A stretch of 64,000 nucleotides of DNA from Pseudocolwellia sp049933045 (lineage in GTDB: Bacteria > Pseudomonadota > Gammaproteobacteria > Enterobacterales > Alteromonadaceae): positions 124,001 through 188,000 of the forward strand of contig NZ_CP187926.1 in assembly GCF_049933045.1 (NCBI RefSeq), in the 5' to 3' direction. The notes beneath the pieces were generated by a model that made no database searches, was not told where the DNA came from, and worked only from the letters and a program-made list of their open reading frames with translations. Position numbers and translations under genes: made by a program. Below, in pieces: positions 26,489 through 36,008 of this stretch (positions within the stretch are counted from its first letter, which is position 1; each line of letters begins with the position of its first letter).

Positions 26489-26953
26489 ATGCAAGCACTT
26501 TTTGGCTTTATAGGCCTATTTTTTACAGCGATTAGTTTTGCTGAAGAAGCAGCAGAACAGATAACTGAACAGATAGTAGAACCTATGGTAGAAAAAACAG
26601 TACAAGTGGGGAAACATGTTTCTCCAAGTACTGATGCCGCTACCATGATTTTGTCATTATTGATCGTATTACTCGTTGTTATTGTTAGTGCTTATATTCT
26701 TAAAAAGTTTCAAATAACAGCTCAAGGCGGTCAACAAGCTTTAAAAGTAGTGTCTAGCGTTCATTTAGGCTCGAAAGAGCGAGTTGTTGTTGTACAAGTT
26801 GGAGAAAAACAACTGGTTTTAGGTGTTACTGCAAACCAAGTTAATTTACTTGATACCTTAGACACACCATTAGACACAGGCAAAACCACTGCTGAAATTT
26901 TTGATAAGTCTGTTTTCAAAATGATAAAAAATAGCCTAAAAAAGAATGATTAA
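26489..26953 (+). CDS. fliO: Flagellar biosynthetic protein FliO
   Basis: 154 residues from ATG 26489 (a TTG three bases earlier is also in frame). It has an N-terminal hydrophobic segment that may be a signal peptide (ALFGFIGLFFTAISFAEEA), a second membrane segment (about 53-75; TMILSLLIVLLVVIVSAYILKKF) and the FliO cytoplasmic domain (LKVVSSVHLGSKERVVVVQVGEKQLVLGVTANQVNLL). It helps FliP assemble. It overlaps fliP by 8 bases. Confidence 0.92.
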   Translation: MQALFGFIGLFFTAISFAEEAAEQITEQIVEPMVEKTVQVGKHVSPSTDAATMILSLLIVLLVVIVSAYILKKFQITAQGGQQALKVVSSVHLGSKERVVVVQVGEKQLVLGVTANQVNLLDTLDTPLDTGKTTAEIFDKSVFKMIKNSLKKND

Positions 26954-27734
26954 ACTTATGACAAAAATGCTCAATCAACGTTTAGCTTTATTTGTAGTTG
27001 TTCTCATCTCTATGCTGGTTTTTAGTGGCGTTAGTTATGCAGAAGACCTAAGTATGTCGGCTTTAAAGCTGACCACTAATCCAGATGGCTCTCAAGAATA
27101 TTCTGTAACCCTTCAAATTCTAATATTTATGACCGCCCTCAGCTTTATTCCTGCTGCGGTGATCATGATGACTTCTTTCACACGAATACTCGTGGTTATG
27201 GCAATTTTAAGACAAGCCATAGGTTTACAACAAACACCTTCTAACCAAGTGGTTGTTGGCTTAACTTTATTTATGACGTTATTTATTATGACCCCCGTTT
27301 ATAACGAAATTAATGCGCGCGCGATACAGCCTTATTTGCAAGATCAGTTAACCTCAGTTGAAGCTATTGATAGAGCTAAAGTACCGTTAAGAGCTTTTAT
27401 GCTTGAGCAAACGCGTATAAAAGATTTAGATACTTTGGCAGCGATGGCGGGGATTGAACAAGTTAACGAACCTACTGATTTACCGATGACGGTTATAGTG
27501 CCTGCATTTGTGATCAGCGAATTAAAAACCGCCTTTCAAATTGGCTTCATGCTTTTTATACCTTTCCTCATTATCGATTTAGTGGTGGCAAGTATATTAA
27601 TGGCAATGGGTATGATGATGTTGTCACCCATGATCGTTTCTCTGCCCTTTAAGTTAATGCTCTTTGTATTAGTGGATGGTTGGAATTTAGTTATAGGTAC
27701 GATTGCGACAAGCTATGGGATGGGAGCTGGCTGA
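26946..27734 (+). CDS. fliP: Flagellar export gate protein FliP
   Basis: 262 residues. A signal peptide (LALFVVVLISMLVFSGVSYAED) precedes four membrane segments. The family signature is present: ALSFIPAAVIMMTSFTRILVVMAILRQAIGLQQTPSNQVVVGLTLFMTLFIM, and SPMIVSLPFKLMLFVLVDGW. FliP forms the core pore of the export gate with FliQ and FliR. The stop overlaps the fliQ start (ATGA). Confidence 0.97.
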   Translation: MIKLMTKMLNQRLALFVVVLISMLVFSGVSYAEDLSMSALKLTTNPDGSQEYSVTLQILIFMTALSFIPAAVIMMTSFTRILVVMAILRQAIGLQQTPSNQVVVGLTLFMTLFIMTPVYNEINARAIQPYLQDQLTSVEAIDRAKVPLRAFMLEQTRIKDLDTLAAMAGIEQVNEPTDLPMTVIVPAFVISELKTAFQIGFMLFIPFLIIDLVVASILMAMGMMMLSPMIVSLPFKLMLFVLVDGWNLVIGTIATSYGMGAG

Positions 27735-28003
27735 TGAATCCTGAGGTTTTTGTAGACATTCTAAGTGATGCTTTATTTTTGGTTATTATACTGGTTTGTG
27801 CCGTAATAATACCGAGTTTACTTGTGGGTTTACTGGTTGCTGTTTTTCAGGCCGCAACGTCAATTAACGAACAAACCTTAAGTTTTTTACCTCGTTTAGT
27901 GGTTACCTTATTATCTCTGATTATTGGCGGTCATTGGCTAGTACAACAATTAATGGATTATACCATTCGCTTAATAGGTAGTATTCCCAGTGTGGTCAGC
28001 TAA
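27734..28003 (+). CDS. fliQ: Flagellar export gate protein FliQ
   Basis: 89 residues from ATG 27734 (MNPEVFVDILSDALFLV). A frame from 27680 exists, but its first 18 residues lie inside fliP. Two membrane segments with the FliQ pattern (VAVFQAATSINEQTLSFLPRL). It coils around the FliP ring. Overlaps both neighbours by one to four bases. Confidence 0.96.
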   Translation: MNPEVFVDILSDALFLVIILVCAVIIPSLLVGLLVAVFQAATSINEQTLSFLPRLVVTLLSLIIGGHWLVQQLMDYTIRLIGSIPSVVS

Positions 28004-28785
28004 TGGAATATACCGACCTTGTTGTTAATCAATTTATAGCAGATTTTATTCTTCCTTTTACACGCATTTCAGCTTTGATCATGAGTATGGTTGGCTTTGG
28101 TGCTAGAACTATTCCTACCAAAATTAAATTAGCTTTATCTGTTGTGATTACCGTTGCGGTAATGCCAGCTATTCCACCAACTAATGTGGGGAATATTTTC
28201 TCGCTTGGTACTGGGCTGTTAATTGCCGAGCAAGTTATTATTGGCATTATGTTGGGCTTTGTTACAACCTTAGTGGTTAATACCTTTGTGTTAGCAGGTC
28301 AAATTATTGCGATGCAAACAGGTTTAGGTTTCGCGTCTTTGGTGGATCCCGCCAGTGGTATGAATGTTCCTGCAGTTGGTCAATTCTTTCTTATTCTTTC
28401 ATCATTACTTTTTTGGGTAATGGATGGTCATTTAGCTTATTTACAATTTGTTGTCGCGAGCTTCGACACTCTACCGATCCCTGCTGAAAGCTTCGATAGC
28501 ACTAAGTTTAGAGAACTGGTTGAGTGGGGCGGTTGGATGTTTGCGAGTGCCTTATCGCTCTCTATCGCACCGCTTACTGCTATGTTATTAATTAACTTTT
28601 CTTTCGGGGTTATGACTCGTGCAGCACCACAGTTGAATATATTCGCTATCGGTTTTCCAGTAACCATGTGTGCGGGTTTACTTATTATGTGGCTAACCAT
28701 GGGTAACTTTTTTACTCACTTTCAAATTCAGTGGCAGCGGGCGCTTGAGTTTAGCTGCTACCTTATAGACTGTCAGGTGATCTAA
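28003..28785 (+). CDS. fliR: Flagellar export gate protein FliR
   Basis: 260 residues with about six membrane segments (LPFTRISALIMSMVGFGARTIPTKIKLALS; LIAEQVIIGIMLGFVTTLVVNTFVLAGQIIAMQTGLGFASLVDP). FliR completes the FliPQR pore. Start and fliQ stop share one base, stop and flhB start share one base. Normal length. Confidence 0.96.
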   Translation: MEYTDLVVNQFIADFILPFTRISALIMSMVGFGARTIPTKIKLALSVVITVAVMPAIPPTNVGNIFSLGTGLLIAEQVIIGIMLGFVTTLVVNTFVLAGQIIAMQTGLGFASLVDPASGMNVPAVGQFFLILSSLLFWVMDGHLAYLQFVVASFDTLPIPAESFDSTKFRELVEWGGWMFASALSLSIAPLTAMLLINFSFGVMTRAAPQLNIFAIGFPVTMCAGLLIMWLTMGNFFTHFQIQWQRALEFSCYLIDCQVI

Positions 28786-29915
28786 TGGCTGAGTCTGATA
28801 GTGGTGAAAAAACCGAAGAACCCACGGCGAAAAAACTCGACGATGCTAAAAAGAAAGGTCAAATAGCACGCTCTAAAGATTTAGGTACTATGTTTGTGCT
28901 GGTTGGTAGTGCGGTAGCCCTTATGGTTGTAGGTAGCGCGTTAGTCGAATCACTCAGTCATATTATGAAACGCCTTTTCACTTTATCGCGTGAAGAGTCT
29001 TTAGATATGAATGCCTTGTTTGGTGTATTACAAGGAACTCTTACCGATATTATTGCTCCTCTTATGTGGATTTTTGTCATTATAGTGTTCGCTGCTTTTG
29101 TGGGGAATACCATGTTAGGCGGTATCAGCTTTTCAGCAGAAGCTATGGCACCTAAAGCTAGCCGATTATCGCCAATTGAAGGCTTTAAAAGAATGTTTGG
29201 CGTAAAGGCTGTGGTTGAATTTGTTAAGTCTTTATTAAAATTCTTTGTAGTATTTATTGTTGCTTATATTTTGCTGGCTGGTTTGTTCGAGGAAATATTA
29301 GGCTTAAGTTTAGAAGCTACGCCTATTAATTTTGAACACGCGACTTCAATGCTTTTATGGATGTTTTTAGCGTTAGCTCTTTCAATTGGAATTATTGCGG
29401 CTATCGATGCGCCTTATCAGGTTTGGGAGCATAACCGTCAATTAAAAATGACCAAGCAAGAAGTTAAAGATGAGTTTAAAAATACCGAAGGTAGCCCTGA
29501 AATTAAAGGCAGAATAAGACGAGCACAATATGAAATGTCTCAACGTCGAATGATGCAAGATGTACCCGATTCAGACGTTGTTATTACTAACCCTACACAT
29601 TATGCCGTTGCTATTAAATATGATGCAGCTGCTGGCGGAGCTCCAACGTTAGTAGCGAAAGGTATAGACGAAATGGCTATACATATTCGTACTATAGCTA
29701 AAGAGCATAATGTTGAAATATTACAATCGCCGGCTCTTGCTCGCTCTCTATATTATACGGCTGAAGTGAATAAGAATATTCCTGAAGAGTTGTTTGCTGC
29801 TGTTGCGCAAGTCTTAGCCTTTATTTATCAATTAAATGAGCATAAAAAAGGTAAGGGTAAACGTCCTACTGGTCTTGCTAAAAACCTTCCAATCCCCGAC
29901 GAATTCAAATATTAA
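28785..29915 (+). CDS. flhB: Flagellar export switch protein FlhB
   Basis: 376 residues. Four membrane segments in the first 210 residues, then the cytoplasmic domain with the self-cleavage motif NPTH at 269-272 (VVITNPTHYAVAIKY), the same position as in enteric FlhB. The switch from hook to filament export, triggered by FliK, acts through this domain. N-terminus SGEKTEEPTAKKLDDAKKKGQIARSKDL is typical. Last gene of the fliK operon. Confidence 0.97.
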   Translation: MAESDSGEKTEEPTAKKLDDAKKKGQIARSKDLGTMFVLVGSAVALMVVGSALVESLSHIMKRLFTLSREESLDMNALFGVLQGTLTDIIAPLMWIFVIIVFAAFVGNTMLGGISFSAEAMAPKASRLSPIEGFKRMFGVKAVVEFVKSLLKFFVVFIVAYILLAGLFEEILGLSLEATPINFEHATSMLLWMFLALALSIGIIAAIDAPYQVWEHNRQLKMTKQEVKDEFKNTEGSPEIKGRIRRAQYEMSQRRMMQDVPDSDVVITNPTHYAVAIKYDAAAGGAPTLVAKGIDEMAIHIRTIAKEHNVEILQSPALARSLYYTAEVNKNIPEELFAAVAQVLAFIYQLNEHKKGKGKRPTGLAKNLPIPDEFKY

Positions 29916-29975
29916 CCCTATTTCTCCTGCTCTGAAGTTATTTAAATTATCTCAGTTGTAAATTAATGCTTATAT

Positions 29976-29991
29976 TGGTCTGGATATTGCT
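29976..29991 (+). promoter_or_regulatory. Possible sigma-54 promoter of flhA
   Basis: TGGTCTGGATATTGCT keeps the GG (29977-29978) and GC (29989-29990) at the right 12-base distance and a full TTGCT, but the -24 half departs from TGGCAC. It is 39 bases upstream of flhA, where Vibrio has a sigma-54 promoter for flhA-flhF-fleN-fliA. Confidence 0.5.
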
Positions 29992-30029
29992 CTAGTACTA
30001 GCATGTGTCAATTAATTAACAGCCTTTAG

Positions 30030-32136
30030 ATGCAATTATCATCAACTATTAATCAAGTAAAACAATTAAAATTCAGCCAGTTAAAAGGTATTGGTACGCC
30101 ATTTTTAGTCATGGCAGCTTTAGGAATGGTTATTCTTCCTATGCCTGCACTTTTACTGGATGTGCTTTTTTCCTTTAATATCGCCTTGTCTTTAATTGTA
30201 CTTTTAATCACGGTATATACTTTAAAGCCCTTAGAGTTCGGCTCTTTTCCTGCGGTTTTACTTATCGCCACTATTCTGCGTTTAGCCCTTAACGTTGCCA
30301 GTACTCGTATTGTATTACTTGAAGGTCATGAAGGTCCTGATGCTGCGGGTAAGGTAATTGAAGCCTTTGGTTCTGTAGTTATCGGAGGAAATTATGCTGT
30401 TGGTTTAGTGGTTTTCTTAATCCTTATTATTATCAACTTTATGGTAATAACTAAAGGTGCGGGACGTATTTCAGAAGTAACCGCGCGATTTACCTTAGAC
30501 GCTATGCCAGGTAAACAAATGGCGATTGATGCCGATTTGAATGCTGGCTTTATTACGGCGGATCAAGCAAGAGAACGTCGTATTGAAGTGACCAGCGAAG
30601 CTGATTTTTATGGTTCGATGGATGGTGCAAGTAAGTTTGTAAAAGGCGATGCGATAGCAGGTATTCTTATTCTACTTATCAATATTATTGGTGGGTTGGT
30701 TATTGGAATGGTGCAACACGACTTGTCATTTGATAGCGCTGTTGAAATTTATACTTTATTAACTATTGGTGATGGCCTGGTAGCTCAAATACCTGGTTTA
30801 TTATTATCAGTAGGTACTGCAATTGTAGTGACTCGCCAAAACACTTCTCAAGATATGGGTGAGCAAGTTAGCTCTCAGCTAGGCCAAGAAAAAGTCTCTT
30901 TATATTGCGGGCGGGGTTATGTTCATCATGGGTGTTATCCCTGGAATGCCTCATCTCGCTTTTTTAACGTTTGCTGTAGTTATTTTAGCTGGAGCATTTT
31001 TTGGTTCAAAATTGAAAAAGAAAAATGCAGCTGAGCTTATTGAAAAAGATAAAGCCGTAGAAGTTGAAAACCAACAAATTAAAGCCGATGTAAAAGACTT
31101 AGGTTGGGATGATGTTAATCATGTCGATATTATCGGATTAGAAATTGGTTACCGTTTAATCCCGTTAGTTGATAAAGCACAGGGCGGCGAATTATTAAAT
31201 CGGATTAAAGGCGTGCGTAAAAAGCTATCACAAGAATTTGGCTTTTTAGTACCAGCCGTTCATATACGAGACAACTTAGACTTAGATCCTAATACTTACC
31301 AAATATCATTAATGGGTGTAACGATAGGCGAAGCGGAGATAAGACATGACCACGAACTTGCGATAAACCCAGGACAAGTTTTTGGGAAGTTAGAAGGTAC
31401 GTCAACTAAAGACCCTGCTTTTGGACTAGATGCAGTTTGGATCAATCAATCTCAACGTGAACACGCGCAATCTTTGGGTTACACCGTGGTTGATTGTGCA
31501 ACGGTACTTGCGACACATTTAAGCCAAATATTAACGAATAACGCTTCTCAACTGTTAGGTCATGAAGAAGTACAAAACTTATTAGATATATTGGCTAAAT
31601 CATATCCTAAGTTAGTAGAAGGATTTATTCCTGACACATTAACCTTAGGCTGTTTAGTTAAAGTATTACAAAACTTGATGAATGAAGGAGTACCTGTAAG
31701 AGATATGCGCAGTATTGTTCAAACACTTTGTGAGTATGGACCTAAGAGCCAAGACCCAGAGGTACTAACGGCTGCAGTACGAATTACTTTACGCAAATTC
31801 ATCATTCAAGAGCTTATTGGATCAGCAAATGAAGTACCTGTCATAACATTGTCACCAGAGTTGGAACAGATGTTGCACCAGTCTATGCAGATGGCTGGAG
31901 ATGATGGTGCCGGTATTGAACCAGGCTTAGCAGAGCGTTTACAAACTTCACTTATTGAAGGTGCGCAAAAGCAAGAAATGGCTGGTGATACACCTGTTTT
32001 ACTAACATCAGGTATTTTACGAACAGTATTATCAAAGTTTGTTAAATATACGATTCCAGGTTTAAGAGTTATTTCTTATCAAGAAATACCAGACGACAAA
32101 CAAATAAAGATCATTAGCGTGATAGGCAATACATAA
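30030..32136 (+). pseudogene. flhA: Flagellar export gate protein FlhA, interrupted by a one-base frameshift
   Basis: Two overlapping frames together encode one FlhA of about 701 residues, the normal length. The first (from ATG 30030) gives the membrane domain with MVITKGAGRISEVTARFTLDAMPGKQMAIDADLNAGFI and is correct to about residue 288 (SSQLGQEK). It then goes out of frame and stops at 31034. The second frame continues SLYIAGGVMFIMGVIPGMPHLAF and the whole cytoplasmic domain to TAA 32136. Removing one A from the A5 run 30889-30893 restores one intact frame. FlhA is essential for flagellar export, so either this is a sequencing error or the strain cannot build flagella unless slippage occurs. 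Confidence 0.92.
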
Positions 32137-32174
32137 GATTAGCCAGTCGCGATAAAGAAAATAAGGGGTCCATT

Positions 32175-33740
32175 GTGAAAATCAGACGTTTTGTTGCCGT
32201 AGATATGAAAACTGCACTAGCTCAAATTAAAGAAGAGTTAGGTGCGGATGCCGTTATTATGTCGAATAAAAAGATTGTTGAAGGTGTCGAAATTATGGCA
32301 GCTATCGACTATTACCCTTCACAAACTAAAACTGAGGCGACCCCTGAGCAAACAAATAATGCTTCTGAAGATTTAAATAATGATGTTGTTAGCTTAAGTT
32401 CACATGCTAAAGCGCAAACCGAACAAGTTAAGCCGAGTGAAAGTAACGAAGCTGCAGCACCTGATAGTTTATCAGCATTGCTTAACCGTAAAGTTCAACA
32501 AGAACCAAAAGTTGAATCTTTTAATGAGAGTGAAATAAAAAATGAGTCTATTAACGAGTCATCAATTTCACAAGCTGTAGATAACGGTACAATAAATACA
32601 GGTACCTCTGCTAATAGTGATATTGAATTACAATTCAAAAACTTCACAGACCGTTTACAGCAAACAACTCAACAAAGAAATACAGAGCAAGAGCAACAAC
32701 AAACTAGCTCTCCAATTCAATCAATACATGATGATGGCGCATTTCAAGAAACTAAGCATTCAACAAATCACGGTGCAGCACAAATCAATGCATCAGCTGA
32801 AAATAGCTCAGTTGAATTTGAAAACATGAAAAAAGAAATGCACACCATTCGTCATTTATTAGAACATCAGTTATCGGGTTTGATGTGGCAAGATATGGCG
32901 CAAAAAAATCCACAAAAAGCTTTATTAATAAATAAATTAGTAGCGCTTGGATTAACTGACCATATGGCTGATCAAATTGCTGGTTTTATTCCTCCTCAAC
33001 ATAATGAACAGGATGCGTGGGAACAAGCTAAAAAGTTCATCACTCAGCAATTAAACACAACGAATAACGATATTATTCACCATGGTGGAATTATTTCATT
33101 AGTCGGTCCTACAGGTGTAGGAAAAACCACAACTATCGCCAAGTTAGCGGCTAGATTCGCTCAAATACATGGCGCAGATGAAGTAGTATTAATTTCTACT
33201 GATAGCTTTAGAATTGGTGGTTTTGAACAACTCGCTACTTACGGTCGTATTATCGGTTGCCAAGTAAAACTGGCAAACGATGCTGAAGCCTTAGATTCAT
33301 TGCTAGAGCAGTTTGGTCATAAGAAACTTATCTTAATTGATACCGCTGGTATGGGCCAAAGAGATATGCGTTTAGCACAGCATTTAACAGACTTAATTGC
33401 TAATGCTCGAGTGAGAATTCGTAACTACCTTGTATTGTCTGCAAATACTCAACAACGAGTGATGCAAGAGAATGTAGAACGTTTCAAAAAAATACCACTT
33501 GCTGGCTGTATTTATACTAAGCTTGATGAAAGTATTAGTATTGGCGAAATCATTTCAACGTCAATCCAAAACGGTTTACCTATTGGCTATTTAACAGACG
33601 GACAAAGAGTTCCAGAAGATATTAAAGTTGCAAATGCTGAGAAATTAGTTGCATTAGCAGACAAGATGACAAGTAGAATAAATCACCAACACGCAAGTAC
33701 TTGGCGTCCAATGCCTAAAAAAGAGGCAACCACAGTATAA
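32175..33740 (+). CDS. flhF: Polar flagellum placement GTPase FlhF
   Basis: 521 residues from GTG 32175 with AAGGGG 6 bases upstream. N-terminal FlhF region (MKIRRFVAVDMKTALAQIKEELGADAVIMSNKKI), a long Gln/Asn/Ser-rich linker (about 60-215), then the SRP-type NG domain: Walker A GPTGVGKTTTIAKLAARF (from 311), STDSFRIGGFEQL, LIDTAGMGQRD, TKLDESISIGEI. FlhF marks the pole where the flagellum is built. It sits between flhA and fleN as in Vibrio and Shewanella. Confidence 0.96.
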   Translation: MKIRRFVAVDMKTALAQIKEELGADAVIMSNKKIVEGVEIMAAIDYYPSQTKTEATPEQTNNASEDLNNDVVSLSSHAKAQTEQVKPSESNEAAAPDSLSALLNRKVQQEPKVESFNESEIKNESINESSISQAVDNGTINTGTSANSDIELQFKNFTDRLQQTTQQRNTEQEQQQTSSPIQSIHDDGAFQETKHSTNHGAAQINASAENSSVEFENMKKEMHTIRHLLEHQLSGLMWQDMAQKNPQKALLINKLVALGLTDHMADQIAGFIPPQHNEQDAWEQAKKFITQQLNTTNNDIIHHGGIISLVGPTGVGKTTTIAKLAARFAQIHGADEVVLISTDSFRIGGFEQLATYGRIIGCQVKLANDAEALDSLLEQFGHKKLILIDTAGMGQRDMRLAQHLTDLIANARVRIRNYLVLSANTQQRVMQENVERFKKIPLAGCIYTKLDESISIGEIISTSIQNGLPIGYLTDGQRVPEDIKVANAEKLVALADKMTSRINHQHASTWRPMPKKEATTV

Positions 33741-33773
33741 ATTGATTGTGATTGGTAAATCTTGCTAGCTTAA

Positions 33774-33815
33774 ATTAATTAAATTAGTTAAATTAAATTA
33801 GTTAAATTAAATTAG
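33774..33815. repeat. 14-bp A/T tandem repeat between flhF and fleN
   Basis: Two exact copies of TTAAATTAAATTAG (33788-33801 and 33802-33815) follow a third copy with two mismatches (33774-33787). It lies in the 198-base gap before fleN. It may be a simple AT-rich minisatellite or part of an upstream promoter element. Confidence 0.8.
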
Positions 33816-33938
33816 TTGAACTGAACAATATTGAAAAAAAACGCTTATAATTTCACTAGTTAAAATGTACTGAGCTATAATACATATAATTCGAAATATT
33901 TTCGACGTGGTGCAAGTAATAGTGACGAGATGATTTAA

Positions 33939-34781
33939 ATGATAGACCAAGCGAGTGGTTTACGTAAAATGCATGAATTACAACAAATTAAAGTAATAGC
34001 AGTATCTGGTGGCAAAGGCGGCGTGGGTAAAACTAACGTGTCTTTAAACACATCCATTGCATTGGCTCAATTAGGTAAAAAGGTTTTAGTTTTAGATGCG
34101 GATTTAGGCTTAGCAAATGTAGACGTTATGCTAGGACTTCGCGTTAAACGTAATCTCTCACATGTACTTTCTGGTGAGTGTGAATTAGACGATATTATTG
34201 TTGAAGGCCCAGCAGGTATTAAAATTATTCCTGCTACTTCTGGCTCACAATCTATGGTTGATTTAACACCTAGTGAGCATGCTGGGCTAATTCGTGCCTT
34301 TAGTGATATGCGAACCGAATTTGATGTACTTATTGTTGATACCGCTGCAGGTATTTCCGATATGGTACTAAGCTTTTGTCGAGCTTCTCAAGATGTCATG
34401 TTAGTTGTTTGTGATGAACCAACATCTATTACTGATTGTTACGCCTTGATGAAACTTCTTAGTCGAGATCATGGCATATTCAAATTCAAAGTTGTTGCTA
34501 ACATGGTAAGAAGCCCAAGAGAAGGGCAGCAATTATTTGAAAAGTTATCAAAAGTGAGTGACCGATTTTTAGATGTAAGTTTAGATCTTGTTGCCGTTGT
34601 ACCTTTCGATGAAAATATTCGAAAATCTGTGCGCAAGCAAAAAGCAATTGTTGAGGCATATCCTGATTCTCCAGCAGCAATTGGTTTTAAAAACTTAGCG
34701 AATAAAATTACAAAATGGCCAGTACCACATCAACCTTCAGGTCATTTAGAATTTTTTATTGAACAATTATTAGAACATTAA
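33939..34781 (+). CDS. fleN: Flagellar number regulator FleN (FlhG), MinD-like ATPase
   Basis: 280 residues. Deviant Walker A SGGKGGVGKTNVSLN (24-32 core), LDADLGLANVDVMLGL, and DTAAGISDMVLSF, all MinD/ParA type. N-terminal DQASGLRKM is the helix that in relatives stimulates FlhF. FleN keeps the number of polar flagella to one and restrains FlrA. Named flhG in Vibrio. It precedes fliA by 27 bases. Confidence 0.96.
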   Translation: MIDQASGLRKMHELQQIKVIAVSGGKGGVGKTNVSLNTSIALAQLGKKVLVLDADLGLANVDVMLGLRVKRNLSHVLSGECELDDIIVEGPAGIKIIPATSGSQSMVDLTPSEHAGLIRAFSDMRTEFDVLIVDTAAGISDMVLSFCRASQDVMLVVCDEPTSITDCYALMKLLSRDHGIFKFKVVANMVRSPREGQQLFEKLSKVSDRFLDVSLDLVAVVPFDENIRKSVRKQKAIVEAYPDSPAAIGFKNLANKITKWPVPHQPSGHLEFFIEQLLEH

Positions 34782-34808
34782 TATGTTCATAATAGTGAGT
34801 GTATAGAT

Positions 34809-35528
34809 TTGTCAAAAGCAGATGCTTACAGTGTTCAAATAGATAAAACTGCGTTAATCAAGCAGCATACGGTGCTTGTTAAACGTATTGCTTATCATTT
34901 ATTAGCTCGATTACCTGCAAGCGTGCTTGTGGACGATCTTATTCAATCGGGCATGATTGGTTTACTTGAAGCTTCAGGTAATTTTGACCATTCAAAAGGC
35001 GCTAGCTTTGAAACTTTCGCTGGAATAAGAATTCGCGGTGCCATGTTAGATGAAATTCGACGTGGTGATTGGACGCCTAGGTCTGTTCATAAAAACAGTC
35101 GCATGATAAGTGAAGCAATAAAAACATTAGAAGCTGAACTTGGCAGAGATGTAACCGATATAGAAGTTGCTGAAAGACTTGAACTATCTTTAAATGAATA
35201 TCATCAAATTCTTAATGATGTTAGCTCAGGTAAAATTATTGGAATAGATGACTTAGGTGTAAGCGAGGATGCTTTCAGTCGCAGTAAAGATAATGCTGTA
35301 GACGAACCTTACGACCAAATTGAACAAGTTGTGTTTAAAAAGTCATTAGCAGAATGTATTTCATCATTACCAGAACGAGAAAGTTTAGTGCTTTCCCTGT
35401 ATTATGATGAAGAACTTAACTTACGTGAGATTGGTCAAGTACTTGATGTAAGTGAATCAAGAGTTAGCCAAATTCATAGCCAAGCGATGCATCGATTAAA
35501 ATCTCGTATGCAAACTTGGCAACACTAA
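34809..35528 (+). CDS. fliA: RNA polymerase sigma-28 factor FliA
   Basis: 239 residues from TTG 34809 (MSKADAYSVQIDKTALIKQH). Region 2 (LLARLPASVLVDDLIQSGMIGLLEASGNFDHSKGASFETFAGIRIRGAMLDEIRRGDW) and region 4 (LPERESLVLSLYYDEELNLREIGQVLDVSESRVSQIHSQAMHRLKSRM) are clear. FliA transcribes the last flagellar class, very likely including the second flagellin here. The Shine-Dalgarno site is weak, so expression may be low and coupled to fleN. Confidence 0.96.
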   Translation: MSKADAYSVQIDKTALIKQHTVLVKRIAYHLLARLPASVLVDDLIQSGMIGLLEASGNFDHSKGASFETFAGIRIRGAMLDEIRRGDWTPRSVHKNSRMISEAIKTLEAELGRDVTDIEVAERLELSLNEYHQILNDVSSGKIIGIDDLGVSEDAFSRSKDNAVDEPYDQIEQVVFKKSLAECISSLPERESLVLSLYYDEELNLREIGQVLDVSESRVSQIHSQAMHRLKSRMQTWQH

Positions 35529-35575
35529 TAGTAAAAAATTAAATATAAATAATTTAAATTTTTAATGTACTCACC

Positions 35576-35581
35576 GGAGGG
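35576..35581 (+). promoter_or_regulatory. Shine-Dalgarno sequence that sets the cheY start at TTG
   Basis: GGAGGG lies 4 bases before TTG 35586. The in-frame ATG at 35565 lies upstream of this site and has none of its own, so the site decides in favour of TTG. Confidence 0.75.
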
Positions 35582-35585
35582 TGCC

Positions 35586-35969
35586 TTGGATAAAAATATG
35601 AAAGTTCTTGTTGTTGACGATTTTTCAACGATGAGACGTATAATTAAAAATTTGTTGAGAGATATAGGGTTTACTAATATTCAAGAAGCAGATGATGGTA
35701 GCACAGCTTTACCTATGCTTCAGTCCAGTGAATTTGATTTTGTTGTAACTGACTGGAATATGCCAGGAATGCAAGGTATTGATCTATTAAGAGCAATACG
35801 TGCAGACGACACTTTATCTCACATTCCTGTATTAATGGTAACAGCAGAAGCGAAAAAAGAACAAATCGTGATGGCTGCTCAAGCGGGTGTAAATGGGTAT
35901 ATTGTTAAACCTTTTACTGCTGCTACATTAAAAACTAAACTCGATAAAATATTCGAACGTTTAGGATAA
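35586..35969 (+). CDS. cheY: Chemotaxis response regulator CheY
   Basis: 127 residues from TTG 35586 (MDKNMKVLVVDDFSTMRRI), the usual CheY length. ATG 35565 would add seven residues without family support. Acidic pair in VVDDFS, phosphorylated Asp56 (VVTDWNMPGMQG), Thr in MVTAEA and Lys in IVKPF are all present. CheY-P binds FliM and reverses rotation. First gene of the chemotaxis run. Confidence 0.95.
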   Translation: MDKNMKVLVVDDFSTMRRIIKNLLRDIGFTNIQEADDGSTALPMLQSSEFDFVVTDWNMPGMQGIDLLRAIRADDTLSHIPVLMVTAEAKKEQIVMAAQAGVNGYIVKPFTAATLKTKLDKIFERLG

Positions 35970-36008
35970 TTGAAATTTTCTTTTCAAGCCTAAAAGAGGA
36001 TGTTTTTC

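Noticed and set aside
30886..30895. Programmed -1 frameshift at the A5 run of flhA
   Set aside because: The run resembles a slippery heptamer, but joining the two parts needs a +1 shift, so -1 slippage would not give FlhA. FlhA is not known to me to use recoding.
35565..35585. cheY starting at ATG 35565
   Set aside because: The strong Shine-Dalgarno sequence GGAGGG lies downstream of this ATG and fits TTG 35586, which also gives the usual length of 127 residues.
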